Notes: a model not told the origin generated them from the letters alone. Shown: positions 16,404-24,666, numbered from the stretch's first letter. The stretch is 50,000 bases of DNA from an uncultured Alphaproteobacteria bacterium (GCA_902521315.1 CABYRH010000006.1:1-50000); one strand, 5' to 3'. A program made the numbers and translations.

Positions 16404-17325
16404 AATATCTGGGGTTTTTAGCGCCTCATTAACACCTGTAAAAAATGATTTATCAATTAACAAAGATCTCTATCTTCGTCATTGCCAATATTTAATGAGA
16501 CAAGGTCATGATGGTCTTGCAATATTTGGTACTACTGGAGAAGCAAATAGTTTTTCAGTTCAAGAAAAAAAAGATCATCTGGATTTTTTAGTATCAAATC
16601 GTATCGATCCTAATATCCTTATGCCTGGAACAGGATCTTCATCCTTGAATGACGCAATTGATATGACCAAACATGCTGCTAGTCACAAAGTTAAAGCTGT
16701 TCTTTTACTTCCTCCCTTTTATTATAAGAATGTTACAAATGAAGGTGTAATAAATTATTATCGCAATATTATTGAAAGAGTAGGTGAGAGTGATTTACAA
16801 TATGTTTTGTATCATATCCCTCAAAATTCTTACGTATCAATTGATTTTAAGATGATTGAAATTTTATTAAAACTTTATCCGAATAACGTCGTTGGATTAA
16901 AGGACTCAAGCGGGGACAGTGATAGAATGATGAAAGTTATAAAATATTTTAATGATTTTGCCGTGTTTTGTGGTCATGATAGTTTAGCATTAAATATATG
17001 TAAGCGAGGAGGGGCAGGAGCAATTACAGCTGGTACTAATGTATGTGGTAAATTGCTCAGCTTCATATTAAAAAATCATAAAAATGAGAGTAGCATTAAA
17101 AATTTTGCCGATTTACAAAATCTACTGCATAAAATTCGTCAAGTTATTACTTCGCATGAACCAATAAGTTTAATGAAAGCATATTTTTCAATTGTTGATA
17201 ATATTCCTGATTGGAATATTGTTTTACCTCCACTTAAAAAAATTGAAGATCCTACAAATCAAAAGTTAGTATTAATATTAAAAGAATTAGTAAAAAAAAT
17301 AGATCCGTTAATAGCGAATACGTGA
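16396..17325 (+). CDS. Dihydrodipicolinate synthase-superfamily lyase, not a canonical DapA
   Basis: Class I (Schiff-base) aldolase/lyase of the DapA/NanA superfamily, 309 aa. Lys169 in VGLKDSSGD is the imine-forming residue, Tyr139 the conserved tyrosine and GTTGE (45-49) the carboxylate-binding loop. True DHDPS has YNVPxR(T/S) after the tyrosine, where the Arg binds the aspartate-semialdehyde carboxylate; here the motif reads YHIPQNS, without that Arg. The substrate is therefore probably a different 2-keto acid or sugar acid. The end overlaps the convergent fxsA gene by 18 nt. Confidence 0.85.
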   Translation: MHKISGVFSASLTPVKNDLSINKDLYLRHCQYLMRQGHDGLAIFGTTGEANSFSVQEKKDHLDFLVSNRIDPNILMPGTGSSSLNDAIDMTKHAASHKVKAVLLLPPFYYKNVTNEGVINYYRNIIERVGESDLQYVLYHIPQNSYVSIDFKMIEILLKLYPNNVVGLKDSSGDSDRMMKVIKYFNDFAVFCGHDSLALNICKRGGAGAITAGTNVCGKLLSFILKNHKNESSIKNFADLQNLLHKIRQVITSHEPISLMKAYFSIVDNIPDWNIVLPPLKKIEDPTNQKLVLILKELVKKIDPLIANT

Positions 17326-17667
17326 GTTAAAATATTTTTTGGCTTGATAAGCAGTTAAATTCTGAACTGGTTTTAAGAAGACAGCAAAACCAATACAATC
17401 AGTAAAGAAGCCAGGAGTAATTAAAAGTAATCCTGATACTAATAAGAAAATACCCCCCTTTATTTCTTCAGTGGGCATTACACCTTGCGATAAATTTCGT
17501 TGTGCATCAAATAATAATTTTATTCCTTGTCTACGAACAAGAAATATTCCCACTAAAGCAGTAGTTATTATGATTGCGATAGTATTTAAAATTCCAATAT
17601 TGGAACCAATTGTTATAAAAATGCTTATTTCTATTATTGGTATAATAATAAATGCTAGAAAAATCAC
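17308..17667 (-). CDS. fxsA: FxsA family membrane protein
   Basis: Small inner-membrane protein of the FxsA family (named from suppression of F-plasmid exclusion of phage T7); the cellular role is poorly known. It is 119 aa with hydrophobic segments at about 1-22, 24-44 and 70-95, and the family features GxxxVRRQG near 43 and LLLITPGFFTDCIGF near 80. The basic C-terminal tail is cytoplasmic-like. It starts at the last base of the upstream SbmA-like gene (17667), so the two are likely co-expressed. Confidence 0.88.
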   Translation of the reverse strand: MIFLAFIIIPIIEISIFITIGSNIGILNTIAIIITTALVGIFLVRRQGIKLLFDAQRNLSQGVMPTEEIKGGIFLLVSGLLLITPGFFTDCIGFAVFLKPVQNLTAYQAKKYFNSRIRY

Positions 17668-18668
17668 TAACGTACTATACCAGTTTTTTCATCCTGAATG
17701 TTTTTTTCTATTTTATTCTCAAATTCTCTTAATCTTTTATAGACACTAGCAAGTTCTATAATTGTAGGCCATGCTCTGAATAAATATTGTAGTGAACCTT
17801 CTACTCTTCCAAACGCTCTTATAATTTGTTGCATCACACCAAGTGTCATGACACCTGCAACAATTGCTGGTGCTAAAAAAATGTAAGCAGCAAGAACATT
17901 AGCTTGTAGATAAGCTAATCTTCCAATACTAAAGTAGAGATAATACAAATAACTTTTGAAGTGAATTTCTCTAACGCCTTGAAAAAGTTCTTCTAAAGAT
18001 TTAGGCCTAATACTTCCATCATCTTCAGCGATAACTAGAATTTTTCTATAAGCAGCTTCTTTTTTTTGAAGATCATACTCAATGCCAACTAATCTTAGTA
18101 ACCATGCTAATACAATCATTAAAATTGTACCACCGACAGCCCATATAAATGCTCCAGATACTAAACCGTATTGCCAATCACCAAACCATAAAATTGGTAT
18201 ACCTACTGATAAAGTCATTAAGAGGGGGAAGAACTCTACTAGTACAAGAACTGACTCAATTAAGCTCGTACCAAGACCTTCCATAATTCTACTAAACTTT
18301 ATGGTATCTTCTTGAACCCTTTGACTTGCACCTTCGATAGTTCTCGCTTGATCATAAACGCTATGGTACCACTCAACCATTGCTGTTCTCCATCTAAAAA
18401 GAAAATGCGAAGTTAGGAATGAAATTGCTAGTCCTAAAGCAATTGAAATTGCAGCAAGTTGAGCAAAACTAAATAAAGCACCCATATATTCTTGCATAGT
18501 TATAGCATTTGGTGTTCCAAGTGCTTTTTGGATCATGTCATAAAATTCACCAAACCATTCGTTGATCTGAACATCAATCTGAACTTGGACCCATATAGAA
18601 GTAAGTATGACTACTGAGCCTACATAAGCCCATACATACCACTTTGGTTCAGTGAAAAATTTAAACAT
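17667..18668 (-). CDS. SbmA/BacA-like inner-membrane transporter
   Basis: 333-aa integral membrane protein resembling SbmA/BacA, the proton-driven importers of antimicrobial peptides and vitamin B12-like compounds. The diagnostic stretch is RTIEGASQRVQEDTIKFSRIMEG near residues 107-129, together with the TM pattern and the FRAWPTIIELASVYKRLREFE end. E. coli SbmA is about 406 aa, so this is a shorter version without much N-terminal extension. It lacks an ABC ATPase domain. It probably forms one unit with fxsA. Confidence 0.82.
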   Translation of the reverse strand: MFKFFTEPKWYVWAYVGSVVILTSIWVQVQIDVQINEWFGEFYDMIQKALGTPNAITMQEYMGALFSFAQLAAISIALGLAISFLTSHFLFRWRTAMVEWYHSVYDQARTIEGASQRVQEDTIKFSRIMEGLGTSLIESVLVLVEFFPLLMTLSVGIPILWFGDWQYGLVSGAFIWAVGGTILMIVLAWLLRLVGIEYDLQKKEAAYRKILVIAEDDGSIRPKSLEELFQGVREIHFKSYLYYLYFSIGRLAYLQANVLAAYIFLAPAIVAGVMTLGVMQQIIRAFGRVEGSLQYLFRAWPTIIELASVYKRLREFENKIEKNIQDEKTGIVR

Positions 18669-18717
18669 TGTATATATATATGTTCAATTAGATTTTAAAA
18701 AAGAAGGTAGGTATTAA

Positions 18718-18801
18718 TTATTTCTTCTTTTGACGCTTTTTGTTTCTTCTGTATTTAGAGCCTCTTTTACGTCTGCCTCTATGTTTTTTTGGATATCCCA
18801 T
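18718..18801 (-). CDS. 27-residue highly basic micro-protein, possibly ribosomal bTHX-like
   Basis: An open frame of 27 codons plus TAA reads MGYPKKHRGRRKRGSKYRRN followed by KKRQKKK; about 18 of 27 residues are Lys or Arg. The spacing of MG, RG, RG and a Tyr followed by a basic tail resembles small ribosomal protein bTHX, but the similarity is too short to be certain. A promoter-like TTGACT-N16-TATACC lies just upstream (18813-18840). The G+C content of the frame is clearly higher than that of the flanking non-coding DNA, and the frame fills the otherwise empty gap between the SbmA-like gene and the LysR gene. Confidence 0.55.
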   Translation of the reverse strand: MGYPKKHRGRRKRGSKYRRNKKRQKKK

Positions 18802-18812
18802 AATGTAGATAC

Positions 18813-18840
18813 GGTATACAAAAATAAAAAATTAAGTCAA
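18813..18840 (-). promoter_or_regulatory. Candidate promoter of the basic micro-protein
   Basis: On the minus strand TTGACT (18835-18840), 16-nt spacer, TATACC (18813-18818). The predicted start near 18806 is only a few bases before the ATG at 18801, so the mRNA would be nearly leaderless. Confidence 0.45.
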
Positions 18841-18843
18841 AGA

Positions 18844-19731
18844 CTAATAATGCCAATCTTTAGCTTCATTAAATAAAAAATCCCTAAAAACTTCAAGTCT
18901 TCTATCGTTTTTAAAAGATTCAGAATAAACAAAATATGTTTGATATGATGGACCTTCTAGGTTTGGTAGAACACGTACAAGCTGAGGTTTGTCTGCAACC
19001 ATGTAATCAGGTAAAGATGCTAAACCTCCACCTTTTTCAATTGCAAGTGACATCGCGTAAATACTATTTACTCTAAATTTAGGTCGTCTTTTTGTTCCTT
19101 CTTTTCCAATTTTTAATATCCAATCAATATTAGAAACAGGAGAAGGTAATCCAGCTCCAAAGCAAATTAAATCATGTTTATCTAAATCATTTACATTTCT
19201 TGGTATTCCACTTTTATGTAAGTAATCTGAAGAACCGTAAATGTGGTTATGAAAATTAACAAATTTTTTAAAAATTAAATTTGCCTGTGTTGGCTTTTTT
19301 ACTCTAACTGCAACATCAGCAACTCTTGCAGATAAATCAACTTCTTCATCACTCATAATTAAATTTACATCTATTTCTGGATATTGATTAGCAAATTTAG
19401 TTATTCTTGGCGTGAGCCATGCTGATCCAAAACCAACAGTTGTGCTTACGGTTAATTTTCCTACTGGTTTAGTTTTTTTATCTAATAATTTTTTTTCAAA
19501 ATCAGAAATTGAAAAATTAATTTGATTTACAGTATTAAATAAATTTTCACCTTGCTCTGTTAACCTTACACCTTTTTGATGTCTTATAAACAAGGGTGTC
19601 TTTAAATCGTATTCAAGATCTTGTATTTGTCTACTAAGCGCAGATTGACTGATATTTAGTTTAGCACTTGCCTTTGAAATGCTTCTTGAGATTGCAATTT
19701 CGTAAAATGATTTTAATTTATCCCAGTCCAT
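18844..19731 (-). CDS. LysR-family transcriptional regulator
   Basis: 295-aa LTTR: an N-terminal winged helix-turn-helix (residues about 3-62; ASAKLNISQSALSRQIQDLE is the recognition region) followed by a LysR_substrate effector-binding domain (about 90-290). Its ATG overlaps the rpe stop by 1 nt (TAATG on the minus strand), so it is transcribed with rpe rather than divergently from a target as is usual for this family. The target is therefore not evident. It is the only recognisable DNA-binding transcription factor in the window. Confidence 0.93.
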   Translation of the reverse strand: MDWDKLKSFYEIAISRSISKASAKLNISQSALSRQIQDLEYDLKTPLFIRHQKGVRLTEQGENLFNTVNQINFSISDFEKKLLDKKTKPVGKLTVSTTVGFGSAWLTPRITKFANQYPEIDVNLIMSDEEVDLSARVADVAVRVKKPTQANLIFKKFVNFHNHIYGSSDYLHKSGIPRNVNDLDKHDLICFGAGLPSPVSNIDWILKIGKEGTKRRPKFRVNSIYAMSLAIEKGGGLASLPDYMVADKPQLVRVLPNLEGPSYQTYFVYSESFKNDRRLEVFRDFLFNEAKDWHY

Positions 19732-20378
19732 TATCTTAAGGAATTTATAATTTCATAATAGTTATTTTGATTTTGAGATAATAAATAAGATCCTACTGCT
19801 AACACATCAGCTCCATTATCTTTACATATTTTTGCATTTTCATTATTTACTCCACCATCAACAGCTATCTCATAGTTATAATTATTATTTTTTCTAATTT
19901 CATCTAAATCTTTAATTTTTTTCACTTGCTCATGCATAAATTTTTGACCACCAAAACCAGGTGTGACTGTCATAACTATTATTTGTTGCACTTTACTTAA
20001 TAAATGATCAATATCTGCAATATTTACCTGAGGGTGAATGGCTATTCCTGCTTTAATTTCAGCATCACTTATCATTTTAATAATTTCATCTGGGTTATCA
20101 TCGGCCTCAGGATGAAAAGTAATGATATCTGAGCCAGCTTCTACAAATTCATTGATATATTTCTTTACCGGTTTAATCATGAGATGCACATCTAAAATTT
20201 TAGAGGTAACCTTTCTTAATGATTTAACTATGTTTGGTCCAAAAGTAATATTGGGGACATAGTGGCCATCCATGATGTCTATATGAATATAATCAGCGCC
20301 ATTTAGATCTAAAGATCTAACCTCTTCTTCTAATTTAAGAATATCTGCTGATAATATTGATGGTGATATTTTTATCAT
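19731..20378 (-). CDS. rpe: Ribulose-phosphate 3-epimerase
   Basis: Interconverts D-ribulose-5-phosphate and D-xylulose-5-phosphate in the pentose phosphate pathway. It is 215 aa, the normal length. The TIM-barrel motifs are intact: PSILSAD at the N-terminus, HIDIMDGHYVPN with metal ligands His32 and Asp34 and catalytic Asp37, DVHLMIKP, and VDGGVN near residue 172. It is followed by the overlapping LysR gene and is divergent from the cupin gene. Confidence 0.95.
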   Translation of the reverse strand: MIKISPSILSADILKLEEEVRSLDLNGADYIHIDIMDGHYVPNITFGPNIVKSLRKVTSKILDVHLMIKPVKKYINEFVEAGSDIITFHPEADDNPDEIIKMISDAEIKAGIAIHPQVNIADIDHLLSKVQQIIVMTVTPGFGGQKFMHEQVKKIKDLDEIRKNNNYNYEIAVDGGVNNENAKICKDNGADVLAVGSYLLSQNQNNYYEIINSLR

Positions 20379-20385
20379 TTATAAA
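20357..20385 (+). promoter_or_regulatory. Candidate promoter for the cupin-DUF6165 pair
   Basis: TTGATG (20357-20362), 17-nt spacer and TATAAA (20380-20385) lie at the 5' end of the divergent rpe gene, giving a leader of about 25 nt before ATG 20417. A second perfect -10 hexamer, TATAAT, is at 20392-20397 but without a good -35. Confidence 0.45.
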
Positions 20386-20416
20386 GAGATATATAATATA
20401 TAAATAAACATTCATA

Positions 20417-20761
20417 ATGAATTCTATCACAGAAAAACCTTGGGGGTCATTTGAGATACTTAAGTCGGGTAAAAAATTCCTAGTAAAAAAAATTTTTGTC
20501 AAACCAGGAGGAATTTTATCTCTTCAAAGTCATGAAAATAGATCTGAGCATTGGATCGTTGCTGAAGGAGAGGTTGAAGTCACAATTGATAAAAAAGTAA
20601 TTAATTTAAAAGAAAACGAGAATATTTTTATTCCTAAAGGGGCAATTCACAGAATGGCCAATAAAAGAGATCATGATTTAGTTATTATTGAAATGTGGTA
20701 CGGTGATAATCTTGATGAAAATGATATTAAAAGATACGAAGATATTTATGAAAGAATTTAA
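20417..20761 (+). CDS. Cupin, mannose-6-phosphate isomerase type II-like
   Basis: Small single-domain cupin of 114 aa that matches the C-terminal phosphomannose isomerase domain of ManC/AlgA (MannoseP_isomer). It starts with EKPWGSFE and contains the metal-binding cupin motif with Gln37, His39 and Glu44 (LQSHENRSEHWIVAEG) and the second motif with His78 (IPKGAIHRM). It probably isomerises a hexose phosphate for nucleotide-sugar supply, but free-standing versions are less well characterised. Its stop overlaps the start of the DUF6165 gene (TAATG). Confidence 0.82.
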   Translation: MNSITEKPWGSFEILKSGKKFLVKKIFVKPGGILSLQSHENRSEHWIVAEGEVEVTIDKKVINLKENENIFIPKGAIHRMANKRDHDLVIIEMWYGDNLDENDIKRYEDIYERI

Positions 20762-21144
20762 TGCTTATTAATACTCCTATATCGCTTGGCGAACTTGTAG
20801 ATAAAATTTCTATATTAATTATTAAGCAGAAAAATATAACAGATGAAACTAAACTTGATCATGTCAAAAAAGAATTAGACTTTCTTCAAAAAACATTGAT
20901 GAATTATGTTCAAAAAGAAGAAATAAATAATTTTTTAGAAAATTTAATAAACATTAATTCTAAACTTTGGAACATAGAAGACGATATTAGAGAGTGTGAA
21001 AGAAAAAAATTATTTGATCAAACATTTATTGATCTAGCTAGAAGTGTCTATTTTACCAATGATGAAAGAGCAAAAGTAAAAAATGATATTAATAAAACCT
21101 TTGGTTCTGAATTAGTAGAAGTTAAATCTTATGAGGAATATTAA
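20761..21144 (+). CDS. DUF6165-family protein
   Basis: 127-aa soluble, mostly helical protein. It shows the pattern I associate with DUF6165: N-terminal PISLGELVDKISILIIK and C-terminal VYFTNDERAKVKNDIN with VEVKSYEEY. Function is unknown; relatives often sit among polysaccharide or glycosyltransferase genes, which fits the overlapping phosphomannose-isomerase-like cupin upstream. The stop codon directly abuts the stop codon of the convergent prenyl synthase gene (21144/21145). Confidence 0.7.
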   Translation: MLINTPISLGELVDKISILIIKQKNITDETKLDHVKKELDFLQKTLMNYVQKEEINNFLENLININSKLWNIEDDIRECERKKLFDQTFIDLARSVYFTNDERAKVKNDINKTFGSELVEVKSYEEY

Positions 21145-22182
21145 TTAATAAATTCTCGAAACACTTTTTGAAACAAGAGATACTAATTTTTCTTTGTAAA
21201 TGTTATCTTTAAATATATCAACTGAGTCAACAGCTACATTTGAAAAGTGATTTGCTCTTGTAAGAGTATCTTCAATACATTGATATTTATTAATTATTTC
21301 TAATGCCATTTCAAAATCACCATCATTTTGGTTAAGATCAGATATTGTTCTTTCCCAAAATTTTTTCTCTTTATCATTTGATCTTCCATATGCTAATATT
21401 ATTGGAAGAGTAATTTTACCTTCTTTAAAATCATCTCCAGTATTCTTTCCTAATATTTTTTTGTTTGAGGAATAATCAATAGCATCGTCAATTAATTGAA
21501 AAGTCATACCAAAGTTTGTTCCAAATGATTTTAATGCATTAATCTCAGCTTCTGTTCCAAGAGCACTAATTGATCCAACTTGACATGCTGCACTAAATAA
21601 AGAAGCAGTCTTTGCATTTACAACTTCAAAATAAATATTTTCATTTATTTCTAAATTTTTATCATTAGCAAGTTCTAAAACCTCTCCTTCAGAAATTACA
21701 ACACTAGTATCAGCTAATATTTTTAATGTTTCAGTGTTGCCGTATTTGGTCATTAATTGGAAAGCCCTACTGAATAAAAAATCACCAACTAATACACTTG
21801 TTTTGTTTTTCCATTTCTCATTTGCTGTAGGTTTTCCTCTTCTTTGTTTACTTTCATCAATTACATCATCATGTAATAGTGTTGCTGTATGAATAAATTC
21901 TACTGCTGCAGATAGACCAATATGATTCATTTTATTTTCAATTTCACTAGTTTCATTTCTTGTCATATGAAAACTTGAAACAGTTAAAAGAGGTCGTAAT
22001 CGTTTTCCCCCTGATAAGATAAGGTATTTTCCAACTTCATGAACTAAAGGTACATTGCTATCTAATTTATCAAGGATTATGGTATTTACGGATACTAGAT
22101 CTTCTTTGCATAGATCTGTTAATTCTCTGATTTCATCTTCAAATGAAAAATCTTTTTTTCTAAGTGGAAGAACATTATCCAT
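21145..22182 (-). CDS. ispB: Long-chain polyprenyl diphosphate synthase (ubiquinone side chain type)
   Basis: Adds isopentenyl units to make the C40-C50 tail of ubiquinone. It is 345 aa. Both aspartate-rich motifs are present: first (FARM) LLHDDVID near residue 96 and second QLIDDAIDYS near 222, plus GGKRLRPLL near 58 and KGK-like Lys (FKEGKITLP). The exact chain length (octa-, nona- or decaprenyl) cannot be read from the sequence. It starts close to the divergent peptidase gene. Confidence 0.9.
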   Translation of the reverse strand: MDNVLPLRKKDFSFEDEIRELTDLCKEDLVSVNTIILDKLDSNVPLVHEVGKYLILSGGKRLRPLLTVSSFHMTRNETSEIENKMNHIGLSAAVEFIHTATLLHDDVIDESKQRRGKPTANEKWKNKTSVLVGDFLFSRAFQLMTKYGNTETLKILADTSVVISEGEVLELANDKNLEINENIYFEVVNAKTASLFSAACQVGSISALGTEAEINALKSFGTNFGMTFQLIDDAIDYSSNKKILGKNTGDDFKEGKITLPIILAYGRSNDKEKKFWERTISDLNQNDGDFEMALEIINKYQCIEDTLTRANHFSNVAVDSVDIFKDNIYKEKLVSLVSKSVSRIY

Positions 22183-22224
22183 ATTATTTAACTATTAGAA
22201 TATTATGTTAATTCATTAACTTAA

Positions 22225-22254
22225 TTGACGCACTTAAACTCAAATTACTAAAAT
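22225..22254 (+). promoter_or_regulatory. Candidate promoter of the S49 peptidase gene
   Basis: TTGACG (22225-22230), 18-nt spacer and TAAAAT (22249-22254) in the divergent intergenic region, predicting a leader of about 50 nt before ATG 22312. Confidence 0.45.
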
Positions 22255-22311
22255 TACAAACAAATGCTACATAACGCTTTAAGAAAAGATTAACATTTGC
22301 TATTAGATATT

Positions 22312-23127
22312 ATGTTTAAAAGGTTATTTTCGAAGAGTACTACAATACCAGTTTTACGTTTATCTGGCATTATATCATCACAGTCAGGCTTAACAGGCTC
22401 TGGTTTAGCTATCAATAATTTAGAAAAGTTAATTGATAAGTTATTTGCTGATAAAAAATCTCCTGTTGTAGGTTTGGTCATTAATTCACCTGGAGGTTCT
22501 CCTACACAATCCTCTTTAATAGCAAAAAGGATCATTGATCTGGCAAAGGAAAAAAACAAAAAAGTTTTAGCATTCGTTGAAGATGTTGCAGCTTCTGGTG
22601 GTTATTGGTTAGCTTGTGCTGCTGATGAAATATATATTGATCAAAACTCTGTTATTGGATCAATAGGTGTTATTTCACCAGGTTTTGGTTTTGTAGATCT
22701 TTTAAAAAAAGTTGGAATTGAAAGAAGAGTGTATACATCTGGAAAAAGTAAAAGTTTTCTTGATCCTTTTAAAGAAGAAAAACAGGAAGACATTGATAGA
22801 TTAAAAAATATTCAAGAACAAATTCATGATAATTTTATTAATTATGTAAAAGATAGAAGAGGGTCAAAACTCGATCAGAATAAATTAGATGACATCTTTT
22901 CTGGTTTATTTTGGGTTGGTAATAAAGCTATCGATTTAGGTTTAGCAGATGGTATTGGTGCAATAAAACCAATTTTAGAAGAGAAGTTTGGAAAAAAAAT
23001 TAAAATTAAAATAATCAGTCAAAAAAAATCATTTTTACAACGTAGGTTTTCTTCTTCAATATTTAATTCTGATGAAATTTTAAATAAAATTGAAGAACGA
23101 ATTATGTTTTCTAGGTTTGGTTTGTAA
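22312..23127 (+). CDS. sppA: S49-family signal peptide peptidase / SohB-like serine protease
   Basis: Serine protease of the SppA/SohB family, which degrades cleaved signal peptides or other membrane peptides. The ATG at 22312 gives 271 aa; an upstream TTG at 22297 would add five residues without support. A crotonase-like core carries Ser95 in AASGGYWLA and the general-base Lys147 in SGKSKSFLDPF, the Ser-Lys dyad of the family, as well as NSPGGSP near residue 58. There is no clear cleavable signal peptide. The stop overlaps the start of the next small ORF by one base. Confidence 0.9.
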   Translation: MFKRLFSKSTTIPVLRLSGIISSQSGLTGSGLAINNLEKLIDKLFADKKSPVVGLVINSPGGSPTQSSLIAKRIIDLAKEKNKKVLAFVEDVAASGGYWLACAADEIYIDQNSVIGSIGVISPGFGFVDLLKKVGIERRVYTSGKSKSFLDPFKEEKQEDIDRLKNIQEQIHDNFINYVKDRRGSKLDQNKLDDIFSGLFWVGNKAIDLGLADGIGAIKPILEEKFGKKIKIKIISQKKSFLQRRFSSSIFNSDEILNKIEERIMFSRFGL

Positions 23128-23288
23128 TGAAATTTCTAGTTTTAGTTGTAATTTTAGCTTCTATTTTATTATTTTTAAGATTTAAGAAAAAAAAACAAGA
23201 CAAATTCACTAATAATAAAGTAAATAATGACTCAGTAATCGATTTAGAGAAAGATCCAAGAACGAAAGAATATAAACCAAAAGATTAA
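23127..23288 (+). CDS. 53-residue single-pass membrane protein, function unknown
   Basis: Small ORF (53 codons plus TAA) whose ATG overlaps the stop of sppA (TAATG at 23125-23129) and which ends 7 nt before the glycyl-tRNA synthetase ATG. The first 17 residues are a hydrophobic segment ([17 protein letters not shown]), followed by a basic cluster RFKKKK and a polar tail ending [14 protein letters not shown]. This suggests an inner-membrane anchor with a cytoplasmic tail. The tight translational coupling on both sides argues that it is a real gene. No family assigned. Confidence 0.75.
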   Translation: MKFLVLVVILASILLFLRFKKKKQDKFTNNKVNNDSVIDLEKDPRTKEYKPKD

Positions 23289-23295
23289 GAGTTAT

Positions 23296-24657
23296 ATGAC
23301 TGCAAAAACAATGGAAGAGTTAGTTTCTCTTTGCAAAAGAAGAGGTTTTTTATTTCAATCAAATGACATTTATGGCGGTATCAAAGGTTTATATGATTAT
23401 GGACCAATGGGAGTTGAGTTTAAAAATAATCTTAAACAAGCTTGGTGGAAGTCAATGGTATATGAACGAGATGATACCGAAGGTTTGGATGCCTCAATTT
23501 TAAGTTCTCCAGTAGTTTTAAAACATTCAGGTCATGAAGATACTTTTACCGATCCTCTAGTTGATTGTCGCGCATGTAAATCAAGGTGGAGAGCAGATCA
23601 ATTATTGGAAAATAATAAATGCCCAAATTGTAAATCAGAAGATCTTACTGAGCCAAGACCTTTTAATTTAATGTTTAAAACTGCAATTGGACCAGTAGAT
23701 GATGGTTCATCATTCGCATATTTAAGACCAGAAACGTGTCAGCAAATTTTTACTAATTTTAAAAATATATTAGATTCAACTTCTAGAACTGTTCCTTTTG
23801 GTATCGCACAAATGGGAAAAGCATTTAGAAATGAAATAACACCTCGTAATTTTATCTTTAGAATTAGAGAGTTTGAACAAATGGAATTAGAGTTTTTTGT
23901 TAAACCAGGTACTGATGATGAATGGCATGAATATTGGATAAATAAGAGAATAGAATGGTGGGTTAATCAAGGCATAAAAAAAGAAAATTTAAAAAAAATT
24001 GAAGTAGAAAAAAATGAACTAGCTCACTACTCAAAAAGAACTGTTGATATAAATTATGTGTTTCCTCACGGTGAAGAGGAACTGGAAGGGGTAGCCAATA
24101 GAACTGACTTTGACTTAGGCTCTCATACTAAAAATCAAAACGATTTTAAAATTACATCAGAAGTTATGAAAAACTCCTCTTCAACTACAAAATTAGCTGT
24201 TCAAGATTTAGAAGAAAAAAAATGGTATATTCCTTACGTAATTGAGCCATCAGCTGGTGTTGATAGAGGAGTTCTTGCTTTGTTAAATGAAGCTTACCGT
24301 GAAGAAAATGTAGATAAAGATAATAAAAGAATTCTTTTATCTCTAAAACCTCATCTTTCACCTATTAAAGCTGCAGTTATTCCTCTCAAAAAGAATAATG
24401 ATGAATTAGTTAATTTATCTAAAGAAATAAAATCTAATCTACAGAAATTGGGATTGGGTAGAGTTGTTTTAGAAAATTCAGGAAACATTGGTAAGAATTA
24501 TAGAAGACATGATGAAATAGGAACACCAATTTGCTTAACTGTAGATTTTGAAACTCTAGAAGATAAAAGTGTTACTGTTAGGGATAGAGATACTATGAAA
24601 CAGGAAAGAGTTTCTATCGAAAATTTATCTGAATATTACAAAAAATATTTTAATTAA
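23296..24657 (+). CDS. glyQS: Glycyl-tRNA synthetase, single-chain (alpha2) type
   Basis: Charges tRNA-Gly. At 453 aa with the N-terminus [20 protein letters not shown] and LYDYGPMG, it is the homodimeric archaeal/eukaryal/Thermus-type class II enzyme rather than the alpha2-beta2 (GlyQ + GlyS) form. A CxxC…CxxC zinc-like insertion lies near residues 92-116 (CRAC, CPNC). Class II motif 2 is [21 protein letters not shown], motif 3 [10 protein letters not shown], and an anticodon-binding HGTP domain follows at about 355-450. Most alphaproteobacteria I know use the two-subunit form. Confidence 0.94.
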   Translation: MTAKTMEELVSLCKRRGFLFQSNDIYGGIKGLYDYGPMGVEFKNNLKQAWWKSMVYERDDTEGLDASILSSPVVLKHSGHEDTFTDPLVDCRACKSRWRADQLLENNKCPNCKSEDLTEPRPFNLMFKTAIGPVDDGSSFAYLRPETCQQIFTNFKNILDSTSRTVPFGIAQMGKAFRNEITPRNFIFRIREFEQMELEFFVKPGTDDEWHEYWINKRIEWWVNQGIKKENLKKIEVEKNELAHYSKRTVDINYVFPHGEEELEGVANRTDFDLGSHTKNQNDFKITSEVMKNSSSTTKLAVQDLEEKKWYIPYVIEPSAGVDRGVLALLNEAYREENVDKDNKRILLSLKPHLSPIKAAVIPLKKNNDELVNLSKEIKSNLQKLGLGRVVLENSGNIGKNYRRHDEIGTPICLTVDFETLEDKSVTVRDRDTMKQERVSIENLSEYYKKYFN

Positions 24658-24666
24658 TAAAATTGT

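Noticed and set aside
20417..21144. Toxin-antitoxin pair (two small overlapping genes)
   Set aside because: The first protein is a clear cupin isomerase domain and the second matches the DUF6165 pattern; neither looks like a known toxin or antitoxin.
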